From CAVPEV01 sp963703555 (GTDB lineage: Bacteria; Actinomycetota; Actinomycetes; Actinomycetales; Cellulomonadaceae), in assembly GCA_963703555.1 (NCBI GenBank), contig CAVPEV010000003.1:1-64000 (forward strand): DNA of 64,000 bases. The letters run 5' to 3'. Of this stretch, positions 33,186 through 43,945 are shown in pieces (within the stretch, counting starts at the first letter, position 1; each line of letters begins with the position of its first letter). Position numbers and translations under genes: made by a program. The notes below the pieces were generated by a model. The model saw only the letters and a list, made by a program, of their open reading frames with translations, made no database searches and was not told the DNA's origin.

Positions 33186-33994
33186 TGCCGGTCCCGCCCC
33201 CGCCGCACCCCAGCGGAGCCCGCCCCCCGCGGATCCCCCGGGAGCTGGTGCCCCGGCACGTCGCCATCGTCATGGACGGGAACGGCCGCTGGGCCAACGC
33301 CCGCGGTCTGCCCCGGACGGCGGGGCACGCCGCGGGAGAGGCCGCCCTCCTCGACGTCGTCGCCGGTGCCATCGAGATCGGTGTTACGCACGTCTCCGCC
33401 TATGCCTTCTCCACGGAAAACTGGCGGCGGTCGCCGGACGAGGTGCGCTTCCTGATGGGGTTCAACCGCGACGTGCTGCACCGGCGCCGGGACCTGATGA
33501 ACTCGTGGGGCGTGCGGGTGCGGTGGGCCGGCCGGCGGCCGCGGTTGTGGCGCTCGGTGCTCCGCGAGCTGGAGGAGGCCGAGCGGCTCACCGCAGGCAA
33601 CGACGTGTGCACGCTGACCATGTGCGTCAACTACGGCGGCCGGGCGGAGATCGCCGACGCGGCGCGGGCGATCGCCCGGGAGGTGGCGGCCGGGCGGCTC
33701 GACCCCGAGCGGGTCACCGAGCGCACGGTCGCCCGGCACCTCGACGAGCCGGACCTGCCCGACGTGGACCTCTTCCTGCGCACGTCCGGGGAGCAGCGCG
33801 TCTCCAACTTCATGATCTGGCAGGCGGCATACGCCGAACTGGTGTTCCTCGACGAACCGTGGCCGGACGTCGACCGGCGCCACCTGTGGCGGGCCATCGA
33901 GCAGTACGCCGCGCGGGACCGCCGGTACGGCGCGGCGGTGGACCGCGCCGACGACGGGTCCGCAGCGGGCGGCGCCGGGCCGCCTGTCGCCTAG
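33185..33994 (+). CDS. uppS: Isoprenyl transferase (undecaprenyl diphosphate synthase family)
   Basis: A 269-aa cis-prenyltransferase that makes long polyprenyl diphosphates for the lipid carrier of cell-wall synthesis. It shows IVMDGNGRWANARG with the catalytic Asp, AFSTENWRRSPDEV, and RTSGEQRVSNFMIWQ near the C-terminus. The ATG overlaps the recO stop by one base. The last 20 residues are a poorly conserved tail. Remnants of a conjugative element begin just after its stop codon. Confidence 0.93.
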   Translation: MPVPPPPHPSGARPPRIPRELVPRHVAIVMDGNGRWANARGLPRTAGHAAGEAALLDVVAGAIEIGVTHVSAYAFSTENWRRSPDEVRFLMGFNRDVLHRRRDLMNSWGVRVRWAGRRPRLWRSVLRELEEAERLTAGNDVCTLTMCVNYGGRAEIADAARAIAREVAAGRLDPERVTERTVARHLDEPDLPDVDLFLRTSGEQRVSNFMIWQAAYAELVFLDEPWPDVDRRHLWRAIEQYAARDRRYGAAVDRADDGSAAGGAGPPVA

Positions 33995-34014
33995 GCCCGT
34001 GCGCTTCGGCGGCC

Positions 34015-34378
34015 GGAGCCGCGGAGTCCGGCAGGGTCCGCTCCAGCACCTGGACCCGCGCCACCCGCGGGGAGGTACACGCGCCCGCCAGCACCCGCCC
34101 CAGGCCGCGGCCCGCCAGGCCCAGTGCGAGGCGACCGGCACCCACGCCACCGCCGGCTGGCCCGCGACCGGCACCCAGGTCAGCCCGGCGGCGAGCACCA
34201 GGACCGGTGCGGCGGCGAACAGGCCACGCCCACCGTCGACGTACAGGCCGACGACGAGCGCGACGACGCCGATGCCGGCGGTCGCCACCTGTGCGGGCGA
34301 CAGCCCGAGCAGCAGCCCGCGCCGGGAACGACGCGACAGGGTGACCGCGCGCAGCGCGGCACCGGTGGACTCGTTCAT
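34015..34378 (-). pseudogene. SCO6880-family conjugation protein, remnant with internal deletion
   Basis: The minus strand starts with NESTGAALRAVTLSRRSRRG and two hydrophobic stretches (VATAGIGVVALVVGLYV, AAAPVLVLAAGLTWVP), then PVASHWAWR, the N-terminus of SCO6880-like proteins of actinobacterial integrative elements. After this the frame changes and GRVLAGACTSPRVARVQVLE with RTLPDS follows. I recall this as a more internal segment of the same family, so 60 or more residues seem to be missing. The ATPase half is gone. The remnant stops beside uppS. Confidence 0.6.
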
Positions 34379-34413
34379 GCCGAGGTCCTTGTCTGAACAG
34401 GAGGGTGCCCGGC

Positions 34414-34890
34414 TCAGCCGCGAGCACCCGGCGGCGTCGGCCCGTCCGGCGGGTGCGGGGAGTGCTGCGGCGACACCGGGGCGGCGGCCCCCGGCTCGCG
34501 CGGCGTCGTCGTCGCCGGCGGTGGTGCCGCAGGCGGTGGCCCGGGATTGTCTTGGGCGGCCGTGGATTGCCGGTCAACAGCCCCGGCGACAGTGCGGCCC
34601 GTGGCTACGGAGAGCCGGTCGACGATCTCCAGCAGGGTGCCGGTGACGCTCACCGTGACGAACGCCCCCAGGACGTCTCGGGCCAGCCCAACCGCGGCGG
34701 TGGCCAGTGCGCGCGGCTCGTGGCGCACCATGCCACTGACGAGCTGCATCAGCGCCAGGCCGAGGCCCACGACGACGGCGATCCCGAAGACCAGGTCGTA
34801 CACCCGCAGCCAGGACGGCGTGGTCAGGTCGACGAGCGTCGTCTGGTCGACCAGCCACCAGCCCCATGACGTGCTCAACCCGGCCCACAC
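34414..34890 (-). pseudogene. TrbL/SCO6881-like conjugal transfer membrane protein, partial
   Basis: The minus strand encodes LSTSWGWWLVDQTTLVDL, a hydrophobic segment (YDLVFGIAVVVGLGLALMQL), VRHEPRALATAAVGLARDVL, FVTVSVTGTLLEIVD, and a Pro-rich end. The pattern is that of the polytopic membrane protein lying beside SCO6880 in actinobacterial conjugative elements. Full-length members have 400 or more residues; the N-terminus is missing here and no start is evident. It lies 36 bases upstream of the SCO6880 remnant on the same strand, the expected order. Confidence 0.55.
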
Positions 34891-35008
34891 GCATCTCCGA
34901 TCGCTACGGTCGCCGCGGTCCTCGCGGCGCCGTGAAGGAGGTGTGGACGCCGCGTCGCGGTTCCGGGTCTTCGGCACCGCACGTCCGCCGGGCGTCATCG
35001 GCGGGCGG

Positions 35009-35014
35009 TACCGT
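35009..35014 (+). promoter_or_regulatory. -10 element of the small membrane protein gene
   Basis: TACCGT is six bases before a GTG at 35021, the leaderless pattern common in this window. Confidence 0.45.
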
Positions 35015-35020
35015 CGCCGG

Positions 35021-35394
35021 GTGTCCCGCAGACGGGCGGTCGCCGCCGGCATCGCGGCCGTCGTCGTGGTGGTCCCGGTGGTCCTGGTCGGCCCGCTGGT
35101 GCTGCTCGAGGTCGACGAGGCCGCGGTCCCGCCCGTGTCGGCCGGACATCTACCCGAGACGGTCGCGGTGGTCGGCCAGGAGAAGGAGTGCGGCTCGGCG
35201 GCTGCTGGTGGGAACTGACCTTGTCCCCGGCGAACGGGCAGACGGTGCAGGAGTTGGGCCGCGACCTTTACGCCCGCGACGAGACGCGCGCCGCCCGCAG
35301 CTGGGTCGACCGGCGCACCGTCTGCACCGGCTTCCACGTCGTCGGCGACCGCTTGACGGCCTACGTGCAGTACGAGCGGCCGTTCGGCTGGTAG
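35021..35394 (+). pseudogene. Small membrane-anchored protein of unknown function, one frameshift
   Basis: From the GTG at 35021 the protein has one membrane helix (AVAAGIAAVVVVVPVVLVGP) and a short outer domain. The reading frame breaks at about 35196 in CGGCTCGGCG; adding one G restores GGCWWELTLSP and the frame then runs to TAYVQYERPFGW and a stop. The total would be about 124 residues with Cys pairs. I do not know the family. The gene lies on the opposite strand to the conjugation remnants. The single missing base may be a sequence error, as the rest looks well preserved. Confidence 0.5.
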
Positions 35395-35427
35395 GGCCTG
35401 GCCGGCGCCTGCCCTGCACCGTCTGCC

Positions 35428-35703
35428 CTACATCGCGGACCCGACGTCCAGGAGGAAGTTCACCCCGGCGACCCCGGCCCCGGCGACCACCGACGCGCCG
35501 AGGCAGACCAGCACCCCGGCTCGTCCCCGCGCGGCGACCTGCGAGGACCCGACCGCGTGGCCGATCGCCCACGTCAGCGCACTGACGACGAGCATGAGCA
35601 CCGCCACGACGAGCACGATGGTCAGCAGCGCCCCGACCAGGCCGTCGAGCAGGTCGCTTCCGGCCAGCGCGCCGACGTCCGAGTACACCGCCGGCAGGCT
35701 CAC
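35428..35703 (-). CDS. DUF6112-like small membrane protein of a conjugative element
   Basis: A 91-aa protein with two hydrophobic helices (LVGALLTIVLVVAVLMLVVS and VLVCLGASVVAGAGVAGVNF) separated by AIGHAVGSSQVAARGRAG. This matches a small family (DUF6112) that accompanies SCO6880/SCO6881 genes in actinobacterial integrative elements, where it may be a pilin-like or channel subunit. The GTG at 35703 overlaps the preceding minus-strand stop by four bases. It is the only intact gene of that element here, and it is separated from the partners by the oppositely oriented small gene. Confidence 0.65.
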   Translation of the reverse strand: MSLPAVYSDVGALAGSDLLDGLVGALLTIVLVVAVLMLVVSALTWAIGHAVGSSQVAARGRAGVLVCLGASVVAGAGVAGVNFLLDVGSAM

Positions 35704-35956
35704 TTGCCCGCCTCGGCGGTCGCGGTCGGCGCAGACGTCGCTCGGGCAGCCGGGCTGGCGACGGCGAGCCGGCGGCGCGTGGGCCCAGCGACGAGGCGGC
35801 CGGCCGCGGTGCGCCACCCGCCGTCCCCGGGTCCGGCGCCCGTTCGCCCGCGCCGCGCAGCAGCCCGTAGCAGCCGAGCACCGCCACGGCGCACAGCGCC
35901 CACCACCGGTGCCGTCCCCGCCCGACCAGTGCGCCCACGCCGCCCTCCCCACCCAT
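35700..35956 (-). pseudogene. Short membrane protein of the conjugative element, frameshifted
   Basis: From an ATG at 35956 the minus strand reads ALVGRGRHRWWALCAVAVLG, one membrane helix, then ERAPDPG. The frame then shifts in a G/C run at about 35815-35835 and continues as WRTAAGRLVAGPTRRRLAVA to a stop that overlaps the DUF6112 start. The coupling supports the joined reading. The family is unknown; its place before DUF6112 suggests a transfer-module protein. Confidence 0.45.
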
Positions 35957-36085
35957 CGCGCCCCGACGCTGACAGGTGCGGGGGCGCCCGCCAGCGCCCT
36001 CGTTGGTCCCCGCCCCGCATCGACCCCACCGCTCCCCGAGCCGAGCAGGCCGCGACGACCGAGGTGTTCTGAGCGCCTGCCCGGC

Positions 36086-36091
36086 TACCCT
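36086..36091 (+). promoter_or_regulatory. -10 element of the nucleotidyltransferase/HepT pair
   Basis: TACCCT is six bases before the ATG at 36098, again fitting a leaderless start. Confidence 0.45.
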
Positions 36092-36097
36092 GGAGCC

Positions 36098-36418
36098 ATG
36101 CCGGCCACCACGCGCACGAGCCGATCGCTGCGAGAGGCGATCGAGCGCGACCGGGCGCGCATCGACGAGGTGCTGACCCGTTACCGGGCGGTCAACCCGC
36201 GCATCTTCGGCTCCGTCGCCCGCGGCGACGCCCGCGTCGGCAGCGACGTCGACGTGATGGTCGACCTCGACCCGGCCGACGGCAACCTCCTGCTGCGGGT
36301 CGCCGGGATCGGCGAGGAGCTCAGCGAGGTGCTCGGGGTGCGGGTCGACGTCGTGACCGACGCGCTGCTGCGCGAGCCGGTGTCGGCCAGCGCTCGCGCC
36401 GACGCCGTGCCGCTGTGA
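36098..36418 (+). CDS. Minimal nucleotidyltransferase (MntA-type antitoxin)
   Basis: A 106-aa protein with the polymerase-beta-like active-site motif IFGSVARGDARVGSDVDVMV (GS, then DxD) and a following VDVVTDALL strand. Minimal nucleotidyltransferases of this kind usually pair with a HEPN-domain HepT RNase: the transferase AMPylates and neutralises the HepT toxin. Here a HepT-like frame follows with a four-base GTGA overlap. The whole of the short MNT fold seems present. The pair sits in the mobile-remnant region between uppS and znuB. Confidence 0.8.
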   Translation: MPATTRTSRSLREAIERDRARIDEVLTRYRAVNPRIFGSVARGDARVGSDVDVMVDLDPADGNLLLRVAGIGEELSEVLGVRVDVVTDALLREPVSASARADAVPL

Positions 36419-36603
36419 GCCGCGGCCCCCAACACTGGAAGGCGATCGCCGGGCTGCGCAACGTCGTCGTCCACGAGTACTTCCGGGTCGAGCCGGCGAC
36501 CGTGCGCGACATCGTCGACCACCAGCTCGTCCCGCTCGCCGCCGCGATCCGCCGCCACCTGGCCGGCGACCAGCAGGTGAGCGGACCCGACTCACCCACC
36601 TGA
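36415..36603 (+). CDS. HepT-like (DUF86) HEPN RNase, shortened
   Basis: A 62-aa product that contains only the C-terminal half of a HepT/DUF86 protein: WKAIAGLRNVVVHEYFRV, with the RNase Rx4H motif RNVVVH, and IVDHQLVPLAAAIRRHL. Full-length HepT has about 110 residues, and the two N-terminal helices expected before GLRN are missing. Yet the start still overlaps the nucleotidyltransferase stop (GTGA), so the loss looks like an in-frame internal deletion. The toxin is probably inactive because HEPN dimers need those helices. Confidence 0.65.
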   Translation: MSRGPQHWKAIAGLRNVVVHEYFRVEPATVRDIVDHQLVPLAAAIRRHLAGDQQVSGPDSPT

Positions 36604-37007
36604 CGCACCGCTGCCCCCGTCGGTCGGCCTGGCGCCTACCGCGCCGTGCGGCCCGGGGACGTCGCCTCCTCATGGCTGGCCTGGCCCCGTGCCTGGGTGG
36701 CGTGCGCGACGAACGCGGCCAGCGAGTCGGCCCAGCCCGTCAGCGTCGCCCAGTCCCCGTCCGCCAGGGACGGTCCGACGACCTGCGGGTCGAACCCCTC
36801 CCACCAGCGCGGCACGCGCTCCAGGTCCTGCATGAACCGTCGCCCGATCAGCCGGCCGCGCATCCGGGCGTCCAGCTCGCCCCACCCGTGGCCCTGCTCG
36901 GGGCCGGCGGGCGGGGGCGGCACGCGGCAGCGACTGGACTCGGCGAGTGCCCGGTTGGCCAGCCGGACCCGGTCGACCTGGTCGAGCAGGTCCAGGGCGT
37001 GGACCAC
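36604..37007 (-). other. Unrecognised coding-like remnant
   Basis: The minus strand holds an open frame reading VVHALDLLDQVDRVRLANRA, then GRRFMQDLERVPRWWEGFDP and WADSLAAFVAHATQA before a stop at about 36636. Its composition looks protein-like, but I do not recognise the family and see no good start; the end near 37010 abuts an IS982 remnant. It may be another gene of the conjugative element cut by the insertion sequence. Confidence 0.35.
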
Positions 37008-37556
37008 TAGAGCTTGGTCACCGGGGCCGTCCGGCAAGCGCTGCTCGGGTTCGGCTCCGAACGGCTGCGTGACGCCCACGCGCACCTGGAGGCGATGTTC
37101 CCCGACCTGGCCAGAGCGGCTACAACAAGCGGCTGCGTAGGCTCACCGACACCATGACCTGGGTGGCGCACCACCTAGCGGCGGAGACCACGGTCTAGAC
37201 CGACGAGGTGTGGGTGGCCGACCCCACCCCCGTCGAGTGCGGACGCTGCCGAGCAACGGCCCACCGATCGGACCTGGCCGGCTACGCCGAGTATGGCTAC
37301 TGCGCCTGCCACAGCCGGTACTTCCGGGGACTGCGCCTGCACCTGCTGTGCACCCTGCACGGCCTTCCCGTCGCCTTCGCCCTGACCGGCGCGAAGAGCG
37401 ACAAACGTCTCGTCCTGCTCGACATCGCTGGCTGCCAGCGACCTGCCCAACGGCGCCCAACGCCTCCTCGCCCAGACCGCCACGATCTGGCACGACGACC
37501 ACACCAGCGCCCCCACCCTGCGCTCCCTGACCACCTACGACCACTAATCCCTTGGA
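37008..37556 (+). pseudogene. IS982-family transposase remnant
   Basis: The plus strand, read across frames, gives AVRQALLGFGSERLR, LARAATTSGCVGS-like degenerate text, then WVADPTPVECGR, SDLAGYAEYGYCACHSRYF, GLRLHLLCTLHGLPVAFALT and GAKSDKRLVLLDI. These are landmarks of IS982-type DDE transposases (the ADPTPVECGR and YGYC.SHSR region). A TAG at 37196-37198 and several frame changes show that it is dead. No clear terminal repeats are visible. It ends just before znuB. Confidence 0.7.
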
Positions 37557-37565
37557 ATCAGTCAT

Positions 37566-38479
37566 CTAGCCGGCGGTGCCCCGGGTGCCCGCCACCGTGA
37601 CGTCGTCCGGCAGGTCGGGGTGCGGGTCGGTGCCGGTGGGCCGCCGGCGGAGCGGGGCCAGTGCCGCGCCGGCGGCGTACAGCGCGATGGCCAGCACGAC
37701 GATGGTCGCCCCCGGCGGCACGTCGACCCAGAAGGTGACGGAGAGCCCGACCAGGCTCACGGCGACGCCGATGGTGCAGGCCAGCCCCATCGTGCGGGCG
37801 AACGAGCCGGCGTACAGCTGGGCCACCGCGACCGGGACGATCATGATCGCGCTGACCAGCAGCAGCCCGACGACCCGCATGGCGATCGTCACGGTCAGGG
37901 CCGAGATGGTCGCCACCAGCATCGTGAGGAACGTCACCGGCAGCCCGCTGGCCCGGGCGAAGTCCTCGTCGTGGCTCACCGCGAACAGGGCGTGGCGCAG
38001 CCCGACCCCGGTGCCGAGCACCAGGATCGCCAGCCCGGCCGTCCACCACAGGTCCGTCGTGGTCACGGTGGCGATCGAGCCGAACAGGTAGCTCACCAGG
38101 TTGGCGTTCGTCCCGCCGGCCACCTTGATGAGCAGCACACCTCCGGCGATCCCGCCGTAAAACATCAGGGCGAGGGCCAGGTCGCCGCTCGTCCGGCCGC
38201 GGGCTCGCACGAGCTCGATGGTCACCGACCCGATGACGGCGGCGACCACCGCTCCCGGCAGGGCGAGGGCGTCGCGGGGCACGACCCCCACCCAGCTGCC
38301 GACCAGCCAGCCGAACGCGACGCCGGTGAGCGCGACGTGCCCGATGCCGTCACCCATCAGCGACATCCGCCGCTGGACGAGGAACGTGCCCACCACGGGT
38401 GCGGAGGCGCCGACGAGCACGGCCGCCAGCAGAGCCCGCTGCATGAGCGGCGTGCTGAGCAGGTCGAGGATCGACGGTG

Positions 38480-38483
<4 letters not shown>
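37566..38483 (-). CDS. znuB: Zinc ABC transporter permease ZnuB
   Basis: A 305-aa membrane permease with about eight hydrophobic segments, of the ABC-3 family for zinc or manganese uptake. It begins VTPSILDLLSTPLMQRALLA and has the conserved RRMSLMGDGIGHVALTGVAF loop. The GTG at 38483 overlaps the znuC stop by four bases. It is the last gene of a znuA-znuC-znuB operon. The metal is inferred to be zinc from the Zur-type operator upstream of znuA. Its stop lies only a few bases from the IS982 remnant. Confidence 0.9.
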
Positions 38484-39276
<793 letters not shown>

Positions 39277-39280
<4 letters not shown>

Positions 39281-40209
39281 GCGCAGCCCAGGGCGGTCCG
39301 CAGGGCGTCGAGGTTCGCCTGCGCGAGGCTGAGGTAGTCCTGGCTGTCGTCGGTGCGACCCTCGATCGGGTCGAGCACGGCGGTGCGGACCCCCAGCTCG
39401 GTGGCGAGGGCCTGCGCGACGGCGGGGCTGGCGAGGGTCTCGAAGAAGATCGTCGTCACCCCCTCGTCCCGGACGATGCGCCCGATCTCGGCCAGGCGGG
39501 CCGGAGAAGGCTCGGCCTGCGGGTCGATGCCGGCGATGCCCACCTCGCGCAGATCGTAGCGGTCGGCCAGGTAGCCGAAGGCGTCGTGCGTGGTGACGAG
39601 CACCCGCGTGCTGCACGTGGCCAGACCCGTCCGGTAGGCGGCGTCCAGCTCCGCGAGCCGGGAGTCGAGGGTGGCGGCGTTGGCCCGGTAGGTCGGGGCC
39701 CCGTCCGGATCGATGCTGGACAGGCTCTGCGCGACGGCGTCGACGACGGCAGGCACGCGGCTGGGGTCGAGCCAGAAGTGCGGGTCGAGGACGCCCTGCC
39801 CGGTTCCCCCCGCTGCCGCCTGCTCGCCGGACCCGGTGCCGCTCGGGTGCGCACCGGCGGGGACGAGATCGGTGTGGTCGGCCGCGTCGACGACCTCGGC
39901 AGGCGGATTGACCGCGACGGCGTCGTCGACGGCGGGCTGGAAACCGGAGAGGTAGACGAGCAGGTCCGAGCGGCCGAGCCCGTCCACCTGGCTCGGGGAC
40001 AGCTCGACGTCGTGCGGCTCGGCGCCGGGCGGGGTCAGCGAGGAGACCGTGACGCGGTCCCCGCCGACCTGTTCCGCCACGAACTGCAGCGGGTAGAAGG
40101 ACGCCATGACCTGGACCGTACCGGCGGTGCCGGTGCCGGACGAGGCGCACCCGGCAAGCAGCAGTGCCCCGACGAGCGGGATGGTCAGGGTAAGGACGCG
40201 GCGGGGCAT
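39277..40209 (-). CDS. znuA: Zinc ABC transporter substrate-binding lipoprotein ZnuA
   Basis: A 310-aa cluster-A-I solute-binding lipoprotein. The signal peptide RRVLTLTIPLVGALLLAGC ends in a lipobox (LAGC). The mature part has VMASFYPLQFVAEQVGGDRV, PHDVELSPSQ with the first His ligand, a short loop around HTDLVPAGAHP, DPHFWLDPSRV, TTHDAFGYLADRYDL and IFFETLASP. These give the expected His/Asp metal ligands. I chose the ATG at 40209, which is 20 bases from a Zur-type palindrome at 40230-40244. It leads the znuACB operon, divergent from glyS. Confidence 0.92.
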
Positions 40210-40229
40210 GGCGTCATGATCGCCGATGC

Positions 40230-40244
40230 TGAGAATGATTGTCA
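40230..40244. promoter_or_regulatory. Zur operator upstream of znuA
   Basis: TGAGAATGATTGTCA fits the Zur-type palindrome TGAnAATnATTnTCA of actinobacteria. It stands out as AT-rich in this DNA, is 20 bases from the znuA start, and lies 88 bases from the divergent glyS start. It should let a zinc-loaded Zur repress znuACB. Confidence 0.75.
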
Positions 40245-40331
40245 ACTGACCAGGTGGCGGGATGACCGGCCGGTAGCCTGTGGTGCCAGCCTGCGTCACC
40301 CAGCCGCGGGCCCACCGTCAGGAGTGATGCC

Positions 40332-41722
<1,391 letters not shown>

Positions 41723-41814
41723 GCAGGACTGCGGTCCTGGGCCGGGCGGGGCAGGCTGCCGGAGACTGGTCGGTGCCCGCAGGTCCGGCGACGCCGACGA
41801 GCGACAGGTGACTC

Positions 41815-42798
41815 ATGATGACCGGCCAGACGGCTTCCCTGCGGGACGGTCCAGCCAGGGATGGCGATGTCCTCGTGGTGGACGACGTCGTGCGACGGTA
41901 CGGGTCGAAGGTCGCCGTCGACGGCGTGTCCTTGCGTGTGGCGCGGGGTGAGACGTACGGGCTGCTCGGTCCCAACGGCGCCGGCAAGACGACCATCATC
42001 TCGATGATCGCCGGCCTGATCAGCCCCGATGCCGGCACGGTGACCGTGGCCGGCGAGCCGATGAGCGCTTCCGCCGTCGGCGTCAAGCGGCACATCGGTC
42101 TCGTTCCCCAGGACGTGGCGATCTACCCCGAGCTGACCGCCGCGGAGAACCTCATGTTCTTCGGTCGGCTGCAGGGGCTCCGGGGGGCCCGCCTCGCCCG
42201 TCGGGTCGCCGACGTCCTGGCCCTGACCGGCCTGGTGGACCGCGCCAGGGACCCCAGTAAGGAGTTCTCCGGCGGCATGAAGCGCCGGCTCAACATCGGC
42301 ATCGGCCTGCTCCACGAACCCGCCCTCCTCATCCTCGACGAGCCCACCGTCGGGGTGGACCCGCAGTCGCGCCACGCCATCCTGGAGTCCGTCGAGGCGC
42401 TCGCCGTCGAGGGGATGGCCGTGCTCTACACGACGCACTACATGGAGGAGGCCGAGCGGCTGTGCGACCGGATCGCGATCATCGACTCGGGGCGCATCCA
42501 GGCGGAGGGCACCCGTGACGAGCTGATCCGACTGACCGGCGGCCGGGACCGCGTCCGGCTCGCCGGTACCGGGGACGTCGCGGCAGCAGCCCGGACCCTG
42601 CGCGCCCTGCCCGGTGTCGAGCGGGTCGAGACCGACGGGCACGGTCTCGTCGCCACCGTCCGGGACGCCCGGAGCGCCGTCGTCGCCCTCGTCTCCGGCG
42701 CTGTGGGCGTCGGGATGTCGCTGAGCGACGTGGAGATCGACCGGCCCGACCTCGAGTCGGTGTTCCTGCACCTGACCGGCAAGGGGCTGCGGGACTGA
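41815..42798 (+). CDS. ABC-2 exporter ATP-binding protein (DrrA-like)
   Basis: A 327-aa ATPase of the DrrA/CcmA type. It has Walker A LLGPNGAGKTTIISMIAG near residue 54, signature FSGGMKRRLNIGIGL, LLILDEPTVGVDPQSRH and the H-loop YTTHYMEEAERL. The C-terminal 90 residues are the extra domain seen in drug-export ATPases. Two ABC-2 permease genes follow, one base and then four bases away in coupling, so this is a three-gene exporter. The substrate is unknown; lipids, small drugs and peptides are all possible. An ATG at 41818 is an equal alternative. Confidence 0.88.
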   Translation: MMTGQTASLRDGPARDGDVLVVDDVVRRYGSKVAVDGVSLRVARGETYGLLGPNGAGKTTIISMIAGLISPDAGTVTVAGEPMSASAVGVKRHIGLVPQDVAIYPELTAAENLMFFGRLQGLRGARLARRVADVLALTGLVDRARDPSKEFSGGMKRRLNIGIGLLHEPALLILDEPTVGVDPQSRHAILESVEALAVEGMAVLYTTHYMEEAERLCDRIAIIDSGRIQAEGTRDELIRLTGGRDRVRLAGTGDVAAAARTLRALPGVERVETDGHGLVATVRDARSAVVALVSGAVGVGMSLSDVEIDRPDLESVFLHLTGKGLRD

Positions 42799-42799
42799 C

Positions 42800-43945
42800 A
42801 TGCGTGCCCTGTGGACCCTGACCGCCATCGACCTGCGCCAGCGGGTCCGGGACCGCTCGGTCCTGGTTCTCACCGTGCTCGTCCCGCTCGGGCTCATGGT
42901 GGTCCTCGATCTCGCTCTCGGCGGCACCGAGGACGGCGGCCCCGAGCCGACGACGGTGGCGGTGAGCGCGCCCGCCGGAGACCGCACCGCAGCGGCGCTG
43001 CTCATCGCCCTCGACCGCGCCCCCGAGGTGACGGTCGAAGGGGCTGGTGCCAGCCAGGTGCGGACCATGGTCGAGGTCGGCGAGGCGGACCTCGGCCTGA
43101 TCGTCCCCGCCGGGCTGGGTACCGCCGACGTCGGCGGGGTCGAGCTGGTCGAGGGCGCGGGGGCGGGCACCCGGGCCGCCGTCGTCGCCGCCGTCGTCCG
43201 GGGGACGCTCGACCAGCTGGTGGCGGCCAGGGGCGTGACCACCGCCGCGGGTCTCGCGGGCCTGCCGCCCGAGCAGGCCGACGCCGTGGCCCGGGCTGCG
43301 GGGACCGGTCAGACCATCACGCTCACCGAGGGCGAGGCCTCCGACGACCAGCTCGGGACCGCCGGCTCGCTGGTGGCCGGGCAGGCCGGCCTCTTCCTGT
43401 TCTTCGCGACGGGCTACGGGGTGCTCGGGCTTCTCGCCGAGCGTGAACAGGGGACAGCCGCGCGGCTGCGTTCCCTGCCGGTCCGGTGGGGCGTCGTCCT
43501 GGCCGCCAAGGCGCTGGTCAGCGTCGTCCTCGGGGTGCTCGCCACCGGCGTGCTGCTCGTTGCCGGCGCCCTGCTGTTCGGGTTGAGCCTGGGTTCACCG
43601 GTCGCCGTGGCAGCGCTGGTGCTCTGCGCGGTCGCCGCGGCGACATCGCTCATGGTCGTCATCGGCCGCGTGGCCCGGACGGCCGAACAGGCCGGGGTCC
43701 TGCAGGCGATCGCGGCCGTGGTGCTCGGGTTGACCGGGGGAGCGTTCTTTCCTGTGGGCTTCTCCGGCTGGGCGGGCCGGCTGCTCGAGCTCAACCCCGT
43801 CGCGGCCCTTGCCCGGGGTCTGGGGATCACCGCTGGCGGAGGCGGTGTCGGTGACATCGGCGTGCCCGTGGCTCTCCTGGTGGGCGTCGGTGCGCTGTGT
43901 CTGGGCGCCTCCCGGCTAGTCCCGGACCGAGTGAGCGCACCGTGA
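42800..43945 (+). CDS. ABC-2 type exporter permease
   Basis: A 381-aa protein with one N-terminal helix (RSVLVLTVLVPLGLMVVLDLA), a large outer loop of about 160 residues, then five helices in the C-terminal half, including LGVLATGVLLVAGALLFGL and a G/P-rich turn FFPVGFSGWAGRLLELNPV. This is the ABC-2/YhgE-like permease pattern. The ATG at 42800 follows the ATPase stop directly. The stop overlaps the second permease start by four bases. Confidence 0.82.
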   Translation: MRALWTLTAIDLRQRVRDRSVLVLTVLVPLGLMVVLDLALGGTEDGGPEPTTVAVSAPAGDRTAAALLIALDRAPEVTVEGAGASQVRTMVEVGEADLGLIVPAGLGTADVGGVELVEGAGAGTRAAVVAAVVRGTLDQLVAARGVTTAAGLAGLPPEQADAVARAAGTGQTITLTEGEASDDQLGTAGSLVAGQAGLFLFFATGYGVLGLLAEREQGTAARLRSLPVRWGVVLAAKALVSVVLGVLATGVLLVAGALLFGLSLGSPVAVAALVLCAVAAATSLMVVIGRVARTAEQAGVLQAIAAVVLGLTGGAFFPVGFSGWAGRLLELNPVAALARGLGITAGGGGVGDIGVPVALLVGVGALCLGASRLVPDRVSAP

